A stretch of DNA of 64,000 bases from NCBI RefSeq assembly GCF_030388665.1, contig NZ_CP128846.1, positions 3,450,001-3,514,000 of the forward strand. The letters run 5' to 3'. The notes under the pieces are model-generated. The model was not told the origin of the DNA and ran no database searches. It was given only the letters and a program-made list of their open reading frames with translations. Below, piece after piece: positions 43,241 to 53,402 of the stretch. How positions within the stretch are numbered: position 1 is the first letter of the stretch; each line of letters begins with the position of its first letter. This stretch comes from Streptomyces flavofungini. GTDB taxonomy: Bacteria; Actinomycetota; Actinomycetes; Streptomycetales; Streptomycetaceae. The position numbers and the translations under genes were made by a program.

Positions 43241-44398
43241 CTACCTCCCGCGGAAGCGTCGCCGCTCGGCCGCGCCCGCTCCCGCGGGCCGGGCCGAATC
43301 GGCGAGGGTGATCACCGCGTCCTCGCCGCCCGCAGCGCCCTCCCGCCCCGCCACCACCGGCTTGGCCGCCCCCGCGGCCTTCGCCCGGTACTGGGCCGCG
43401 TCCGCGAGGCGGAACAGGCGCCGAGCCGACCGCACCGCCCCGATCGGGTCCCCGGTCGACGCCACGCCGCAGGCGACCCCGTCCCCGAGCTCCAACTCGT
43501 CCGCCCGCACGCACAGTTCGTCGGCGACCCGCACCACCTCGTCCGCCGACGGCCCCACCGAGAGCAGACAGAACTCGTCCCCGCCGAGCCGCGCGGCCAG
43601 CGCCCCCGGCAACATCGCCCCGCACAGCGACAACACCGACCCGAACCGTTCCAGCAGCCGGTCCCCCACCGCGTGCCCGAGGGTGTCGTTGACTCGCTTG
43701 AGCCCGTTCAGGTCGCACACGACGAGGCTCACCACCGCCCCCTCGGCCCGGTGCCGCTCGACGGCCTCGTCGAGCCGCAGATCGACCGCGCGCCGGTTGG
43801 CGAGCCCGGTCAGGGAGTCCGTGAAGGCCAGCCGCCGCGCCTCCTCGAGGCGCTCGGTCTGGGCGATCCCGGCGGCGACGACAGCCGCGAGCACGGAGGC
43901 GAAGTCCGCGTCGCCCCGCTCGAAGACGTGCTCCCCGACGGGCCGGGCCACATACAGCTCGCCCCAGGCCCGCCCGTGCAGCACGACCGGCGCGACCACA
44001 CAGCACCCGCGCCCGCGCCTGCGCAGCGCGGCCACCCGCTGGTGGCAGTAACCGGCACGCTCCCGGTCCCCGGGCCCACCCGCCGTCTCCACCCACGCGT
44101 GCGGCTCACCGCCCCCGGCCCACCGCTCGTGCAGGAACTCGGTGATCTCCGGGAACTGGTGCACGGGGTAGGCCTCACCATCGGGGAACTCCTCCTCCCC
44201 CGGGGCGCGTTCGCCGACGTTGGCGAGCACCCGCAGCCGACCGCGCTCCCGCTCCCAGACGGACAGCGCGGCGAAGCTCCCGCCCAGGGCGAGCAGCGCG
44301 CCCTGGGCGGCGGCCCGCCAGGACTCACGCGGAGTGTGCGCGGCGGCCATGCCCTGCGCCAGGGCCACTACGGCACGCAGCCGAATGTCCTCACCCAT
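43241..44398 (-). CDS. cdgE: GAF-GGDEF diguanylate cyclase
   Basis: 385 residues. A GAF-like sensor occupies about 15-180. The GGDEF domain begins FTDSLTGLANRRAVDLRL and has the intact RLGGDEF motif at 270-276, so it should make c-di-GMP from two GTP. No RxxD inhibitory site lies five residues before the motif, so product inhibition is not expected. c-di-GMP controls the switch from growth to sporulation in Streptomyces through BldD. The symbol rests on position beside hutH and cya, from memory of the S. coelicolor order, so treat it as likely. Confidence 0.9.
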   Translation of the reverse strand: MGEDIRLRAVVALAQGMAAAHTPRESWRAAAQGALLALGGSFAALSVWERERGRLRVLANVGERAPGEEEFPDGEAYPVHQFPEITEFLHERWAGGGEPHAWVETAGGPGDRERAGYCHQRVAALRRRGRGCCVVAPVVLHGRAWGELYVARPVGEHVFERGDADFASVLAAVVAAGIAQTERLEEARRLAFTDSLTGLANRRAVDLRLDEAVERHRAEGAVVSLVVCDLNGLKRVNDTLGHAVGDRLLERFGSVLSLCGAMLPGALAARLGGDEFCLLSVGPSADEVVRVADELCVRADELELGDGVACGVASTGDPIGAVRSARRLFRLADAAQYRAKAAGAAKPVVAGREGAAGGEDAVITLADSARPAGAGAAERRRFRGR

Positions 44399-44800
44399 TG
44401 CTCCAGGTTACGGACATTTCACGCATAGAGAGATCCGGCGAATAAAATGGCACATCCGCCCCGGGGGGGGCGGGCCGACCGTCCGCACTCGTCAGCGGGG
44501 CGCCCGGCGCGGTCCGGCACGCCAGCCTTCCCAGTACGGCCCAGCACGCCCGGGTGCGGCCCACCACACCCAGGGAGCACATCAGCCCGTCCAATGCGGC
44601 CCAGCACGCCCGGCGCAGCCCACCGCATCAGCCCGCCCAGTACGGCCCAGCACGCCCCGGTGCGGCCCCGCACGCCCAGCAGCCCGGTGCGACGCAGCCT
44701 GCCCCAGCACGCCCAGTGCGCCCGGCCCGCCCAGCACGCCCAGCACGCCCAGTGCGACCCTGCCCGCCCCAGCACACCCCGCACGCCCCATCCCGCCCCC
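44399..44800. other. low-complexity intergenic DNA
   Basis: Degenerate CAGCACGCCC/GTGCGGCCC-type short repeats fill 44500-44790; 44461-44470 is a G run. No gene is supported: the open frames here are translations of the repeats. The region upstream of 44398 must hold the promoter of the GGDEF gene. Confidence 0.6.
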
Positions 44801-44841
44801 AGTGCGACTGGCCCCAGGGTGCCGGGCGGGTGGGTGGGAAA

Positions 44842-44861
44842 CCCGCCGCGGTAGCGGCGGG
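44842..44861 (-). terminator. rho-independent terminator, distal copy
   Basis: On the minus strand: CCCGCCGC-TACC-GCGGCGGG followed by TTT. Perfect 8-bp GC stem. Confidence 0.8.
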
Positions 44862-44964
44862 ACGGCTGCAGCGGCCCGGCACCCCGCGCCCCCACACCCG
44901 CCCGAGGCGGCGCACCCGGACAGTGCGACTGGCCCCACGATCACGGGCGGGCGGGCGGGGAAAA

Positions 44965-44984
44965 CCCGCCGCGGTAGCGGCGGG
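44965..44984 (-). terminator. rho-independent terminator, proximal copy
   Basis: On the minus strand: CCCGCCGC-TACC-GCGGCGGG followed by TTTT. It is the first terminator met after the enoyl-CoA hydratase stop. Confidence 0.85.
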
Positions 44985-45108
44985 ACGGCTGCAGCGGCCC
45001 GGCACCCCGCACCCCGCACCCCGCACCAGCCAGGCCAGCGCCCCCGGACGGCACGCCGAGCAGCCCCACAGCACCCGCCCCCCACCCCCCGAGGGCGCCC
45101 TCGCCCGC

Positions 45109-45903
45109 CTACTCCCCGGGCCACTCCGGCTTCCGCTTCTCGTTGAACGCGGCCACGCCCTCCGCCCGGTCCCCGGAGAACGCCACCGAGCGCCAGGCCG
45201 CGTCCTCGACCTCCAGGCCGGCCCGGAGGTCGAGGCCGTGGCCGAGGCGCAGGGCGCGCTTGGCGGCGCGGAGGCCGACGGGGGAGTTGGCCGCGATGCG
45301 GGCCGCGAGGGCGAGGGCCTCGTCGCGGTCCTCGCCCGCCCCGGCGACGAGGTCGACGAGGCCCAACTCCTTGGCCTCGGCGGCCTCCACGCGCCGCGCG
45401 GAGAAGATCAGCTCGGCGGCCCGCGCCGCCCCCACGCGCCGGGGCAGGAGTTGCGTACCGCCGCCACCGGGGATCACGCCGACGGACACCTCGGGAAGGC
45501 CGACGACGGCGGTGGGGTCGGCGACGATGATGTCGCAGGACAGGGCGAGCTCGAAGCCGCCGCCGAGCGCGAAGCCGTGCACGGCGGCGACGGTCGGCAT
45601 CGGCAGCTCCAGGACGCCGGTGTAGGCGGCGCGGGCGACGGGCCGCTGGCGCACCAACTCGGCGTCGGAGAAGGAGTTCCGCTCCTTGAGGTCGGCGCCG
45701 ACGCAGAAGGCGCGCTCGTGGGTGGAGGTGAGCACCACGACGCGCGCGTCCGGGTCCGCGGCGAGCGCCGCGCAGGCCTCGCCGATCGACCGGGCCATGG
45801 CGCTGGACACGGCGTTCATGGCCTTCGGCCGGTCCAGCGCGAGCTCGGCCACGTACCCGTGCCGCCGGACCTCCACGAACTCCCCGAACCGACGCTCGCC
45901 CAT
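45109..45903 (-). CDS. enoyl-CoA hydratase/isomerase family protein
   Basis: 264 residues. Crotonase fold with CoA oxyanion residues in CVGADLKE and HGFALGGGFELAL (Glu of FEL at the first catalytic position) and LPEVSVGVIPGGGGTQLLPR (second Glu). Both glutamates of true hydratases are present. It should hydrate 2-enoyl-CoA in fatty-acid or amino-acid breakdown. ATG start at 45903, 85 bases past the cya end on the same strand. Confidence 0.92.
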   Translation of the reverse strand: MGERRFGEFVEVRRHGYVAELALDRPKAMNAVSSAMARSIGEACAALAADPDARVVVLTSTHERAFCVGADLKERNSFSDAELVRQRPVARAAYTGVLELPMPTVAAVHGFALGGGFELALSCDIIVADPTAVVGLPEVSVGVIPGGGGTQLLPRRVGAARAAELIFSARRVEAAEAKELGLVDLVAGAGEDRDEALALAARIAANSPVGLRAAKRALRLGHGLDLRAGLEVEDAAWRSVAFSGDRAEGVAAFNEKRKPEWPGE

Positions 45904-45988
45904 GACCCCTCCACCTGACGGTTAACGACCGTTACCCGGCGATCATGTCAGCCGTCGGGCCCGTTGGGTACCCGGCACCGGGCGCGGG

Positions 45989-47314
45989 TCAGCCGCGGCG
46001 GGCGAGCAGCCAGGGCTCGACGATGCCGAGCCCGCGGACCGGCCGCTGCCACATGGGCTGCAGGGCGAAGCGGTAGCCGGGCGGCTCCTCGCCCTCCTTC
46101 TCGGCCTTCTCGGCCAGGGCGGCGGCCTCCGTCTCGGAGGCGGGCGCGTCGCCGGTGCGCACCAGTTCCTCGGCGAGCGCGCCGTCGACGAGCACGGCGT
46201 CGCGGGGCGCTATCGAGGTGAGCCGGGACGCGAGGTTCACGGTGGTGCCGAAGACGTCGCCCATGCGCGTGGTGACGGTGCCGAAGGCGATGCCGACGCG
46301 CAGCTCGGGCATGGTCTCGTCGTTGGCCATGGTCTCGATGAGGCGCAGCGCGATCTCCGCGGCGGTGCCCGCGTCGTCGGCGGCGTACAGGACCTCGTCG
46401 CCGAGGGTCTTGATGAGCCGCCCGCCGTGCGCGGCGACCAGGTCGGCGGCGGTGGTCTCGAACGCCTCGACCAGCTCGCCCAGTTCCTCCTCCTCCATGC
46501 GCCGGGTGAGCCGCGTGAAGCCGACCAGGTCGGCGAACCCGACGGCGAGCCGCCGGTCGACCATCTCCTCGTCGTCGGCGGCCTGCACGACGCGCCCGGT
46601 GGCGGCGGCGAGCTGGCGCCGCCACACGTACACCAGGAACTCCTCCAGCTCCGGCAGGAGCAGCTCCACCAGGGGGTACGTGACCTCGGTGCGGGTCATG
46701 CCCGGCTCGGGGGGCTCCGTCAGGCCCTCCAGGAAGGAGTCGATCTGCCATTCGGCCAGGCGGGCGGTGGTCTGCCCGGTGGAGCGCGCCACCTGGACGG
46801 CCATGGCCTCGCTGAGCAGCCCCGCCTCCACCAGACCGGCGAGCCGCCGCAGCGCGAGCACGTCGGCCTCGGTCAGGGCCTTGGCCTGGCCGATGTCCGG
46901 GAAGCCCATGGCGCGCCAGAAGCGCGAGGCCAGCTCCATGGAGACACCGGCGCTGCGGGCCGCCTGGAACGGGGTGTAGCGGCGGTCGGCGCCGAGGATG
47001 AGCTGTTCGAGGCGGAGCGCGAGCGGGTCCTTGTCGGCACCGTCGCCGCCGTCGGTGCTGTCCACACTGCCCGCGCGGTCCGGGCCGCCCGTGCCGTTCA
47101 GGCCCCCCGTGCCGTTCAGGCCGCGCACGCCGCTGCCGGGTCCGCTCCCGGCGAGGTCCGGTTCGTCCGGCTTCTCGTCGTCCGCGGGGGCGGCGGAGCC
47201 CTCGTCGGCCGCGCCGCTCGGGTCGCGTTGCGGGTAGGCCGATTCCGCCGGGCGGGGGTCACCGTCGGGGCCGGGGGGTGTGCCCTGGCCGGAGCCGGTG
47301 TCGTCGACGGTCAC
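45989..47314 (-). CDS. cya: class III adenylate cyclase
   Basis: 441 residues. The first 100 residues are low-complexity, with a repeated GLNGTGG. Residues about 100-250 include an HTH-like segment ([26 protein letters not shown]) and a regulatory helix bundle. The cyclase domain at about 258-430 has FADLVGFT (first metal Asp), [13 protein letters not shown] (Lys for base recognition, second Asp) and [12 protein letters not shown] (transition-state Asn/Arg). It makes cAMP, needed for germination in Streptomyces. GTG start. Confidence 0.92.
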   Translation of the reverse strand: MTVDDTGSGQGTPPGPDGDPRPAESAYPQRDPSGAADEGSAAPADDEKPDEPDLAGSGPGSGVRGLNGTGGLNGTGGPDRAGSVDSTDGGDGADKDPLALRLEQLILGADRRYTPFQAARSAGVSMELASRFWRAMGFPDIGQAKALTEADVLALRRLAGLVEAGLLSEAMAVQVARSTGQTTARLAEWQIDSFLEGLTEPPEPGMTRTEVTYPLVELLLPELEEFLVYVWRRQLAAATGRVVQAADDEEMVDRRLAVGFADLVGFTRLTRRMEEEELGELVEAFETTAADLVAAHGGRLIKTLGDEVLYAADDAGTAAEIALRLIETMANDETMPELRVGIAFGTVTTRMGDVFGTTVNLASRLTSIAPRDAVLVDGALAEELVRTGDAPASETEAAALAEKAEKEGEEPPGYRFALQPMWQRPVRGLGIVEPWLLARRG

Positions 47315-47469
47315 GCCTGCTGCCCTTCCGATCTGCCGTGGTCAGATATCGACCGGCGCCAACTTTACGGCAGGTGTGCCGCAGCTCACTCCCGACTCCG
47401 GCGTGCCGGGTCGCCCGATGCCGGCGGGGCACCCGCGCGGGACCGCGACCGCGGGTGTCGGGGCCCCTC

Positions 47470-48348
47470 TCAGCCCTCCCCCGCGGGCCGCAGATGCACC
47501 ACGTCCCCCGCCCCCACCGGCTCCCGCACCCCGTCCTCCGTGGCGAGGACGAGCCGCCCGTCGCCGTCTACGGCCACGGCCTCGCCCGTGACGTCGCGCC
47601 CGCCGGGCAGTTCGGCGCGGACCCTGCGGCCGAGCGTGGCGCATCCGGCCGCGTACGCCTCCTGCAGGCGCGTCGACGCCGGGTCGCCGCCCGCCGCCCG
47701 CCACTTCCCGTACCAGTTCTCCACCTCGCGCAGCACGGCCCGCAGCACCGGATCGCGGTCGGTGCCCGCCGCCCCGGCGAGGGCGAGGGACCCGGCCCCG
47801 GGCACGGGCAGTTCGTCGGCGCGCAGGGAGACGTTGACGCCGACACCGACGACGATCCCGCCGCCGCCGACGGATCCGGCGCGCTCCGCGAGGATGCCGC
47901 CGGCCTTGCGCTCCTCGCCGTCGACAGCGACAAGAAGGTCGTTGGGCCACTTCAGGGCGGTGTCGACCCCGGCGGCGCGGGCGATGCCCGTGGCGACGGC
48001 GACGCCGGTGAGGAGGGGGAGCCACCCCCACCGCTCCACCGGTACGTCGTCCGGCTTGAGCAGGACGGAGAAGAACAGGCCGGAGCGCGGGGGCGCGCTC
48101 CAGCGCCGGTCGAGGCGCCCGCGCCCCGCGCTCTGCTCCTCGGCGACGAGGACGGCGCCCTCGGGCAGTTCGTCGGCGCGGGCGGCGAGGTCGGTGTTGG
48201 TGGAGCCGGTGGTGGCGACGACGTCGAGGGACGTCCACAGGCCGCCCTCGCGGACGAGGGCGCGGCGCAGCGCGGCGGCGGAGAGGGGCGGCCGATCCAG
48301 GTCGGACCAGCGGCTCGGGGGGTCGTTTGCGTCATTCGGCGGCGTCAT
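47470..48348 (-). CDS. birA: biotin-[acetyl-CoA-carboxylase] ligase
   Basis: 292 residues. The ATG at 48348 is chosen although the frame is open far upstream, antisense to pcc[14 protein letters not shown], the biotinyl-AMP loop [31 protein letters not shown] and KAGGILAE are conserved. There is no N-terminal HTH repressor domain, so this is a group I enzyme that only attaches biotin. It faces pccB divergently and should biotinylate AccA2 (Lys555). Confidence 0.94.
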   Translation of the reverse strand: MTPPNDANDPPSRWSDLDRPPLSAAALRRALVREGGLWTSLDVVATTGSTNTDLAARADELPEGAVLVAEEQSAGRGRLDRRWSAPPRSGLFFSVLLKPDDVPVERWGWLPLLTGVAVATGIARAAGVDTALKWPNDLLVAVDGEERKAGGILAERAGSVGGGGIVVGVGVNVSLRADELPVPGAGSLALAGAAGTDRDPVLRAVLREVENWYGKWRAAGGDPASTRLQEAYAAGCATLGRRVRAELPGGRDVTGEAVAVDGDGRLVLATEDGVREPVGAGDVVHLRPAGEG

Positions 48349-48499
48349 GCAAGCCACCCTAGGTGTGGTAAACGCCGCACTGCACAGGCGTATGCGCGCC
48401 GATACGCTACGGGGCAGTAGCCAGCTGGCACAGAGTGCCACCAGCGCACGACCGTCACCCGCCCCAGTCCCCATTGAGCAGGCAGGGAGCCGCGACCCG

Positions 48500-50119
48500 A
48501 TGTCCGAGCCGCAAGAGCCCACCAGGGCCGAAACGCCCGACACTGAGATCGACATCCACACGACGGCGGGCAAGCTCGCCGATCTGCGGCGCCGCATCGA
48601 CGAGGCGAAGCACGCGGGTTCCGCGCGGGCGGTCGAGAAGCAGCACGCGAAGGGGAAGCTGACCGCGCGCGAGCGGGTCGAACTTCTTCTGGACGAGGGT
48701 TCGTTCGTCGAGCTGGACGAGTTCGCGCGGCACCGCTCCACGAACTTCGGCCTGGAGGCCAACCGGCCGTACGGCGACGGGGTGGTGACCGGATACGGCA
48801 CGGTGGACGGCCGCCCGGTGGCGGTGTTCTCGCAGGACTTCACTGTGTTCGGCGGCGCGCTCGGCGAGGTCTTCGGCCAGAAGATCGTGAAGGTGATGGA
48901 CTTCGCCCTGAAGACGGGCTGTCCGGTGGTCGGCATCAACGACTCGGGCGGCGCCCGCATCCAGGAGGGCGTGATGGCGCTCGGGATGTACGGGGAGATC
49001 TTCCGCAGGAACACCCACGCCTCCGGTGTGATCCCGCAGATCAGCCTCGTGGTCGGCCCGTGCGCGGGCGGCGCGGTGTACTCCCCCGCGATCACGGACT
49101 TCACGGTCATGGTCGACCAGACGTCGCACATGTTCATCACGGGCCCGGACGTCATCAAGACGGTCACCGGTGAGGACGTCGGCTTCGAGGAGCTGGGCGG
49201 CGCCCGCACGCACAACGCGACCTCGGGCGTGGCGCACCACATGGCGGGTGACGAGAAGGACGCCATCGAGTACGTGAAGTCGCTCCTGTCGTACCTGCCG
49301 TCGAACAACCTGACCGAGCCCCCGGCCTTCCCCGAGGAGGCGGACCTCGAACCGTCCGACGAGGACCGCGAGCTGGACACGCTCGTGCCGGACAGCGCGA
49401 ACCAGCCGTACGACATGCACACGGTCCTCGAACACGTCCTGGACGACGCCGAGTTCTTCGAGACCCAGCCGTTGTTCGCGCCGAACATCATCACGGGCTT
49501 CGGCCGCGTCGAGGGCCACCCGGTGGGCCTGGTCGCCAACCAGCCGATGCAGTTCGCGGGCTGTCTGGACATCGACGCGTCCGAGAAGGCGGCGCGGTTC
49601 GTGCGCACCTGCGACGCGTTCAACGTGCCCGTGATCACCTTCGTGGACGTGCCGGGCTTCCTGCCGGGCGTGGACCAGGAGCACACGGGCATCATCCGCC
49701 GCGGCGCCAAGCTCATCTACGCCTACGCCGAGGCCACGGTCCCCCTCATCACCGTCATCACACGCAAGGCGTTCGGCGGGGCGTACGACGTGATGGGCTC
49801 CAAGCACCTGGGCGCCGATCTGAACCTGGCCTGGCCGACGGCGCAGATCGCGGTGATGGGCGCGCAGGGCGCGGTGAACATCCTGCACCGCCGCACGATC
49901 GCGGCGGCCGAGCCCGAGGCCCAGGAGGCCACCCGGGCCCGCCTGATCCAGGAGTACGAGGACGCGCTCCTGAACCCGTACACGGCGGCCGAGCGCGGCT
50001 ACATCGACGCCGTGATCCTGCCGTCCGAGACCCGCTCGCACCTCGTCCGGGGCCTGCGTCAGCTGCGGACGAAGCGGGAATCCCTGCCTCCGAAGAAGCA
50101 CGGCAACATCCCGCTGTAG
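48500..50119 (+). CDS. pccB: acyl/propionyl-CoA carboxylase beta subunit
   Basis: 539 residues. ATG 48500 with GGGAG upstream; the 690-residue in-frame extension runs antisense to birA and cya and is not coding. Two crotonase-like halves: [45 protein letters not shown] (first oxyanion), then [15 protein letters not shown] and [15 protein letters not shown] (second oxyanion). It transfers carboxyl from biotin on AccA2 to propionyl-CoA or acetyl-CoA, giving methylmalonyl- or malonyl-CoA for fatty-acid and polyketide synthesis. The small epsilon gene follows. Confidence 0.96.
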   Translation: MSEPQEPTRAETPDTEIDIHTTAGKLADLRRRIDEAKHAGSARAVEKQHAKGKLTARERVELLLDEGSFVELDEFARHRSTNFGLEANRPYGDGVVTGYGTVDGRPVAVFSQDFTVFGGALGEVFGQKIVKVMDFALKTGCPVVGINDSGGARIQEGVMALGMYGEIFRRNTHASGVIPQISLVVGPCAGGAVYSPAITDFTVMVDQTSHMFITGPDVIKTVTGEDVGFEELGGARTHNATSGVAHHMAGDEKDAIEYVKSLLSYLPSNNLTEPPAFPEEADLEPSDEDRELDTLVPDSANQPYDMHTVLEHVLDDAEFFETQPLFAPNIITGFGRVEGHPVGLVANQPMQFAGCLDIDASEKAARFVRTCDAFNVPVITFVDVPGFLPGVDQEHTGIIRRGAKLIYAYAEATVPLITVITRKAFGGAYDVMGSKHLGADLNLAWPTAQIAVMGAQGAVNILHRRTIAAAEPEAQEATRARLIQEYEDALLNPYTAAERGYIDAVILPSETRSHLVRGLRQLRTKRESLPPKKHGNIPL

Positions 50120-50208
50120 CCCGCGCCGACCACTTCACCAGCGCCGCCCGCTCACCCGCTTAGCCCGATTCACCCGCTTCGCCCGCTTCGTCCCCGAAGG
50201 GAGCCACT

Positions 50209-50415
50209 GTGATCAAGGTCGTACGGGGCAATCCCACCCCTGAGGAGCTGGCCGCCGCCCTGGCGGTGGTCCAGGCGCGCGCCGCGGCGGCAGCGCACGC
50301 GCCGTCCGGCGCGCCCCCGGTCCCGGCCGCCTGGGCGGACCCGGCGCGGGTGGCCCGCGAGCGGCTGCCCGCTCCGGGCGCGGCGGCGTGGAGCCGCACG
50401 TACTGGCCGGGGTGA
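50209..50415 (+). CDS. accE: acyl-CoA carboxylase epsilon subunit
   Basis: 68 residues from GTG, with AAGGGAG upstream. IKVVRGNPTPEELAAALAVVQARAAAA is the helix-forming start of the actinobacterial epsilon subunit, and WADPARVARERLPAPGAAAWSRTYWPG its typical C-terminus. It stabilises and stimulates the alpha-beta complex. It lies 89 bases after pccB. Confidence 0.92.
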   Translation: MIKVVRGNPTPEELAAALAVVQARAAAAAHAPSGAPPVPAAWADPARVARERLPAPGAAAWSRTYWPG

Positions 50416-50427
50416 CCCGAGGTGCCC

Positions 50428-50458
50428 GTGGGGCGCGCGCGATCCGTGCGCGCCCCAC
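50428..50458. terminator. bidirectional terminator between accE and the FG-GAP gene
   Basis: An 11-bp stem GTGGGGCGCGC/GCGCGCCCCAC with a 9-base loop. Confidence 0.75.
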
Positions 50459-50472
50459 GATCCGCCCCCGGA

Positions 50473-51933
50473 TCAGCTCCCGAGCACCGACCCGAAGCTC
50501 TTGTTCTGGTAGGTGAGGCCGAACGCCTTCTCGCTGAGCGCGTACGCCCCGGTCGTCGTGACCCCGGCCGAGGACCCGCGCAGCACCCAGTCCGAGCCGT
50601 CGGACCAGCGCGCCCCGGCGAACACGTCCTCGTCGGCCGCCGCGACGACGACCTCGGCCCGGCCGTCGCCGTCGGTGTCCTGCACGCGGACGGCGGAGCC
50701 GAAGCGGTCGTCGTCCTCGGCGGCGCCGGGCACGCCCGCCGTGCTCTGGTTCAGGGCCTGCGCGCCCGCGCCGGTGAGGCCGGACGCGGAGCCCTTGAGG
50801 AGGGTGACGGCGCCGGTCGCGACGCGGCCGTCCACGTCCTCGGCGGGCGCGCCGACCGCTACGTCCGCGTAACCGTCGCCGTCGACGTCACCGACCGCGG
50901 CACTCGCCCCGAACTCGTCGCCGCCCTCGTCCACGCCCGGCACACCCGGGCTGTCCTGGTCGAGGACCGTCTTGCCGCCGGTGCCGGGGCCCGCGGGGCC
51001 GCCGTAGTAGACGCCGACGCCGCCGCCCTTGGCGAGGTCGTAGTCGGTGACGACGACGTCGGCGTAGCCGTCCTTGTCGATGTCGCCGGAACCCTTCAGG
51101 CCGATGCGGGTCGGGGGCAGCGCCGCGGGCCGGTCGGTGAACGTCATGCCGTCACGGCCTCCGGCCCAGTGGCCGAACCAGCCGTTCAGCTCGTCGCCCT
51201 CGATGTTCTCGATGCCGGAGGCCAGCAGGTCGTCGTCGCCGTCACCGTCGTAGTCGCCGGCGTCCAGGCGCTCGACGATCCGGAAGCCGTCACCGCCGCC
51301 CATGCTCAGCCGCCGCTGCTCGGGCGCCCTGGTGCGGGTGAAGCCGTCGCCGGACATGCTGACGCCGCCGTAGTACGAGTGCGTGGCGAGCTGCTGCCTG
51401 CCGTCGCCGTCGAAGTCGCCGACGGCCACGGACCGGCCGTAGTGCAGGTCGAGGCCGGGGTGCGGCGTCGCCGTGCTCAGGCCGCCGTTGTTCAGGCCGC
51501 CCCGGCCGCCCCACAGGACGGTCATGAGCCCGGCGTCGTCGTTCTCGCCCGGGACGCCGACGACCAGGTCGGTGTACCCGTCGCCGTCGAGGTCCCCGGT
51601 GTCGTACGCCCCGCCGAACTGGTCCCCGGCCTCCGGGACGCCCGGCACCTTCGACGAGGCCTGGCTGATCAGCGCCTTGCGGCCGCCCTCGACGCCCCGC
51701 GCGGTGCCGTAGAGGACGGCGACGTGCCCGGCCTTCTTGACGCCGTTCACGGTGGCCTTGGGGGTGGCGAGCACCACGTCTCCGTAGCCGTCGCCGTTGA
51801 AGTCGGCGGCCTCAGAGGCAGCGGGGGCGGCGGGGGCCGCCGCGGCTGTGCCGGACAGCGGGACCAGCAGGCCCGCGGTGGCCGTCACGGCCGTGGCCGC
51901 CGCGGTCAGGACACTTCTGCGCATCTCGCGCAT
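50473..51933 (-). CDS. secreted FG-GAP repeat (integrin-like beta-propeller) protein
   Basis: 486 residues. Signal peptide to about residue 33 (TAAAA). At least six FG-GAP repeats follow, each with a calcium-binding DxDxDG loop (DFNGDGYGDV, DLDGDGYTDL, DFDGDGRQQL, DYDGDGDDDL, DIDKDGYADV, DVDGDGYADV, DTDGDGRAEV), making a seven-blade propeller likely. No enzyme domain is attached, so a surface-binding or scaffold role is likely. Met4 (51924) is an alternative start. Confidence 0.93.
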   Translation of the reverse strand: MREMRRSVLTAAATAVTATAGLLVPLSGTAAAAPAAPAASEAADFNGDGYGDVVLATPKATVNGVKKAGHVAVLYGTARGVEGGRKALISQASSKVPGVPEAGDQFGGAYDTGDLDGDGYTDLVVGVPGENDDAGLMTVLWGGRGGLNNGGLSTATPHPGLDLHYGRSVAVGDFDGDGRQQLATHSYYGGVSMSGDGFTRTRAPEQRRLSMGGGDGFRIVERLDAGDYDGDGDDDLLASGIENIEGDELNGWFGHWAGGRDGMTFTDRPAALPPTRIGLKGSGDIDKDGYADVVVTDYDLAKGGGVGVYYGGPAGPGTGGKTVLDQDSPGVPGVDEGGDEFGASAAVGDVDGDGYADVAVGAPAEDVDGRVATGAVTLLKGSASGLTGAGAQALNQSTAGVPGAAEDDDRFGSAVRVQDTDGDGRAEVVVAAADEDVFAGARWSDGSDWVLRGSSAGVTTTGAYALSEKAFGLTYQNKSFGSVLGS

Positions 51934-52085
51934 ATGGGTTCGCTCCGTTCCCTGGAATCCCTCGACTGGTTGACACCGGGCGGCGCGCGAGGGTTGTACG
52001 GGTGAACGGAGGCGGGGCGGGAAGCGCGGGAAGTTGAGTACGCGTACTCAGGCGCGGGCCGCGGCACGGTCGCACCATCGGAGCC

Positions 52086-52214
52086 ATGCTGTGGTCCGAC
52101 CCGGAGAACGACCCGCCCAAGGACATGCGGGACATGCAGGCGAAGATGCGCCGTGCGGGTGTCCTGCTCGCCCTCGCGATGGTGGTGGCGATGCTCGTCC
52201 TGGGCGTGATCTGA
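52086..52214 (+). CDS. 42-residue single-pass membrane microprotein
   Basis: ATG 52086 to TGA 52214. A charged N-terminus (SDPENDPPKDMRDMQAKMRR) precedes one C-terminal membrane helix (AGVLLALAMVVAMLVLGVI). It sits 66 bases upstream of maf on the same strand. Too short for routine calling; the topology and position argue that it is real. Confidence 0.7.
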   Translation: MLWSDPENDPPKDMRDMQAKMRRAGVLLALAMVVAMLVLGVI

Positions 52215-52280
52215 ACCGCCCCGTGACGCTCGCCCCGGGCACGCCCCGAGCCGCCCCGCGACCCTCGCTAGGGTGACCGC

Positions 52281-52889
52281 ATGAGCGATCACCCCCGCCG
52301 TCTCGTCCTCGCCTCCCAGTCCCCGGCCCGGCTCGGCCTGCTGCGCCAGGCGGGCCTCGCACCCGAGGTCATCGTCAGCGGCGTCGACGAGGACGCGGTC
52401 ACCGCGCCGACCCCCGCCGAGCTGGCCAAGGCACTCGCCGAGGCGAAGGCGTCGGTGGTCGCGGCCCGCCCGGATGCCAAGGGCGCCCTGGTCGTCGGCT
52501 GCGACTCGGTCCTGGAGCTGGACGGCCGGGCCCTCGGCAAGCCCGCGGACGTCGCGGAGGCCACCGCGCGCTGGCAGGACATGCGGGGCCGCGCGGGCGT
52601 CCTGCAGACCGGACACTGCGTGTACGACACGCTCTCCGGCGAGCACGTGGCGGCGACCGCGTCGACGGTGGTCCGCTTCGGCAAGCCGTCCGACGCGGAG
52701 ATCGCCGCGTACGTGGCCAGCGGCGAACCGCTGCACGTGGCGGGCGCGTTCACGCTCGACGGCCGCTCGGCGCCGTTCATCGACGGCATCGAGGGCGACC
52801 ACGGCAACGTCATCGGCCTCTCGCTGCCGATGCTGCGGCGCCTGCTCGGGGAACTGGGCGTCGAGATCACGGAGTTGTGGGCGGACTAG
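52281..52889 (+). CDS. maf: Maf-family nucleotide pyrophosphatase
   Basis: 202 residues. [19 protein letters not shown] is the Maf signature; [17 protein letters not shown] supplies the metal-binding Asp and [16 protein letters not shown] the C-terminal motif. Maf proteins hydrolyse non-canonical or modified NTPs and affect septum formation when overproduced. Confidence 0.94.
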   Translation: MSDHPRRLVLASQSPARLGLLRQAGLAPEVIVSGVDEDAVTAPTPAELAKALAEAKASVVAARPDAKGALVVGCDSVLELDGRALGKPADVAEATARWQDMRGRAGVLQTGHCVYDTLSGEHVAATASTVVRFGKPSDAEIAAYVASGEPLHVAGAFTLDGRSAPFIDGIEGDHGNVIGLSLPMLRRLLGELGVEITELWAD

Positions 52890-52964
52890 GGGCGCGCGAG
52901 GGCACGTACGGGGGACGTGGGCGAAATCCCCCCCGGGCCCGTCCGGGCAGCCGCGCAAGGCCGT

Positions 52965-53402
52965 TCAGGCGGCCTGCGGGGCACCGTCCACGCCCACGGC
53001 GTCCCTCCGGTCGTACGCGACGAGGGGCAGCACGATGAGGCCGAGCACCGCCATCATGAAGACGAACGCGAGCCAGCCCACGAGGCCGATCGCGAACGCG
53101 CCCAGCAGACCGTGCGTCACGGCGGCGCTGATCAGCAGGATCGTGCCGAAGCGGCCGGGCGCGCGGTCGGTGGCGGCGGTGCGGGCGAGGACGAGGCCGC
53201 ACAGCGCGAGGTAGAGCCCGAAGAGACCGCCCGCGACCCAGGCGCCCACGCTCATCGCGTGCGGGTCGAGCCCGCCCATGGACATGTCCTGCTTGTCGAC
53301 GACGAGCCCCAGGAACCAGTTGAGCAGGACAATCCCGACCGCCTCGGCCCAGAGCGCGATCGCGCCCACCCACGCCACTGGTCTGCGCGCCACGGCGCCC
53401 AC
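52965..53402 (-). CDS. four-helix integral membrane protein
   Basis: 145 residues with about four membrane helices (VGAIALWAEAVGIVLLNWFLGLVV; VGAWVAGGLFGLYLALCGLVLA; FGTILLISAAVTHGLLGAFAIG; GWLAFVFMMAVLGLIVLPLV). It is a conserved hypothetical of this core region, convergent with maf and divergent from accA2. Confidence 0.88.
   Translation of the reverse strand: MGAVARRPVAWVGAIALWAEAVGIVLLNWFLGLVVDKQDMSMGGLDPHAMSVGAWVAGGLFGLYLALCGLVLARTAATDRAPGRFGTILLISAAVTHGLLGAFAIGLVGWLAFVFMMAVLGLIVLPLVAYDRRDAVGVDGAPQAA

Larger units (their letters stand above)
44801..45010 (-). repeat. 121-bp direct repeat carrying duplicated terminator
   Basis: Two copies, from 44801 and 44922, share GTGCGACTGGCCCCA, a variable middle, then a long identical stretch around the hairpin and GACGGCTGCAGCGGCCCGG. 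They lie just past the enoyl-CoA hydratase gene. Confidence 0.85.

Noticed and set aside
40979..44428. Very long plus-strand frame over the 9-bp repeat and hutH
   Set aside because: It is open because the repeat unit is a multiple of three and because antisense GC-rich frames lack stops; hutH and the GGDEF protein on the other strand explain the region.
46427..48499. Plus-strand extension upstream of pccB
   Set aside because: It runs antisense through cya and birA, both well supported; the real pccB start has a ribosome site at 48487.
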